A model generated the notes under the pieces. It was not told where the DNA came from and did not search any database. It worked only from the letters and a program-made list of their open reading frames with translations. Positions 31,653-32,000 of a DNA stretch of 32,000 nt are shown one piece after another (the stretch's first letter is position 1; each line of letters starts with the position of its first letter). The DNA lies in assembly GCA_964581365.1 (NCBI GenBank), contig CAZOOF010000022.1, positions 1 to 32,000 on the forward strand, written 5' to 3'. Both the position numbers and the translations under genes were made by a program. Origin of the DNA: JAITWN01 sp964581365 (GTDB lineage Bacteria > Pseudomonadota > Gammaproteobacteria > SZUA-140).

Positions 31653-32000
31653 ATGAAATCCCGTGCTGCTGTCGCCTTTGCCCCTGGAGAGCCGCTGCGG
31701 ATCGTCGAGATCGACGTTGCGCCGCCCAAGAAGGGCGAGGTTCTGGTGAAGATCACTCATACCGGCGTCTGCCATACCGACGCGTTCACGCTTTCGGGAG
31801 ATGATCCGGAGGGTCTGTTCCCGGTCGTGCTCGGCCATGAGGGCGCGGGTGTCGTGGTCGAGGTCGGCGAGGGTGTGACCAGTGTCCGTCCCGGCGACCA
31901 CGTGATTCCACTCTACACGGCGGAGTGTGGTGAATGCCTGTTCTGCAAGTCAGGCAAGACCAATCTGTGCGTGTCCGTGCGGGCGACGCAGGGCAAGGGC
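31653..32000 (+). CDS. frmA: S-(hydroxymethyl)glutathione dehydrogenase / class III alcohol dehydrogenase (partial)
   Basis: FrmA oxidises S-hydroxymethylglutathione, the spontaneous adduct of formaldehyde and glutathione, to S-formylglutathione. The first 116 codons are present and the frame runs off the window. The catalytic zinc ligands Cys40 and His62 (GHEGAG) and the structural zinc cysteines 92, 95, 98 and 106 (ECGECLFCKSGKTNLC) are visible. KITHTGVCHTDAFTLSGDDPEG-type sequence is specific to class III. AAGGAG at 31640-31645 lies seven bases before the ATG. Confidence 0.96.
   Translation, partial: MKSRAAVAFAPGEPLRIVEIDVAPPKKGEVLVKITHTGVCHTDAFTLSGDDPEGLFPVVLGHEGAGVVVEVGEGVTSVRPGDHVIPLYTAECGECLFCKSGKTNLCVSVRATQGKG

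Noticed and set aside
30524..31804. 426-codon plus-strand open frame spanning the VOC, methyltransferase and frmR genes
   Set aside because: It runs out of frame through three recognisable genes and through the frmR operator; it is not a fusion protein.

Overview
The window is a chromosomal segment of a GC-rich proteobacterium, most likely a gammaproteobacterium. The gene order dapA - short lipoprotein - purC is the gammaproteobacterial dapA-bamC-purC arrangement, PurL is the single-chain form of about 1300 residues, and the ribosomal proteins align closely with those of E. coli in length and start. The lineage cannot be fixed further from this window. The zinc-binding form of ribosomal protein S4 is unlike E. 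coli and its usual relatives.

Positions 1-13806 hold the end of tuf followed by the complete S10, spc and alpha ribosomal gene clusters, all on the plus strand and tightly packed: rpsJ, rplC, rplD, rplW, rplB, rpsS, rplV, rpsC, rplP, rpmC, rpsQ, rplN, rplX, rplE, rpsN, rpsH, rplF, rplR, rpsE, rpmD, rplO, secY, rpmJ, rpsM, rpsK, rpsD, rpoA, rplQ. A good sigma70-like promoter lies in the rpmJ-rpsM gap, and a clear intrinsic terminator follows rplQ.

From 13974 to about 22100 come a SAM hydrolase (DUF62), a minus-strand Bcp/PrxQ peroxiredoxin, then dapA, a 93-residue lipoprotein resembling only the N-terminal part of BamC, purC, purL and an exported Mip/FkpA-type peptidyl-prolyl isomerase. From 22130 to 24040 two minus-strand membrane proteins follow: a diguanylate cyclase with periplasmic sensor and HAMP domain, and a small DUF5658-like protein.

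From 24201 to 27232 the plus strand carries prfC (release factor 3), a substrate-binding-fold protein without a signal peptide, and arfB (ribosome rescue hydrolase), the last two overlapping. After a 317-base gap come aquaporin Z, a class I methyltransferase, a minus-strand Old Yellow Enzyme, a VOC/glyoxalase-fold protein with an ICMT-like membrane methyltransferase, and finally frmR-frmA. The last pair starts a glutathione-dependent formaldehyde detoxification operon with a recognisable RcnR/FrmR-type operator overlapping the promoter; frmA runs off the end of the window.

The window is mostly housekeeping DNA. I saw no mobile elements, CRISPR arrays, rRNA or tRNA genes. The observations most worth a second look are the minimal BamC, the four-cysteine S4, the prfC / cytoplasmic binding protein / arfB cluster, and the frmR operator.
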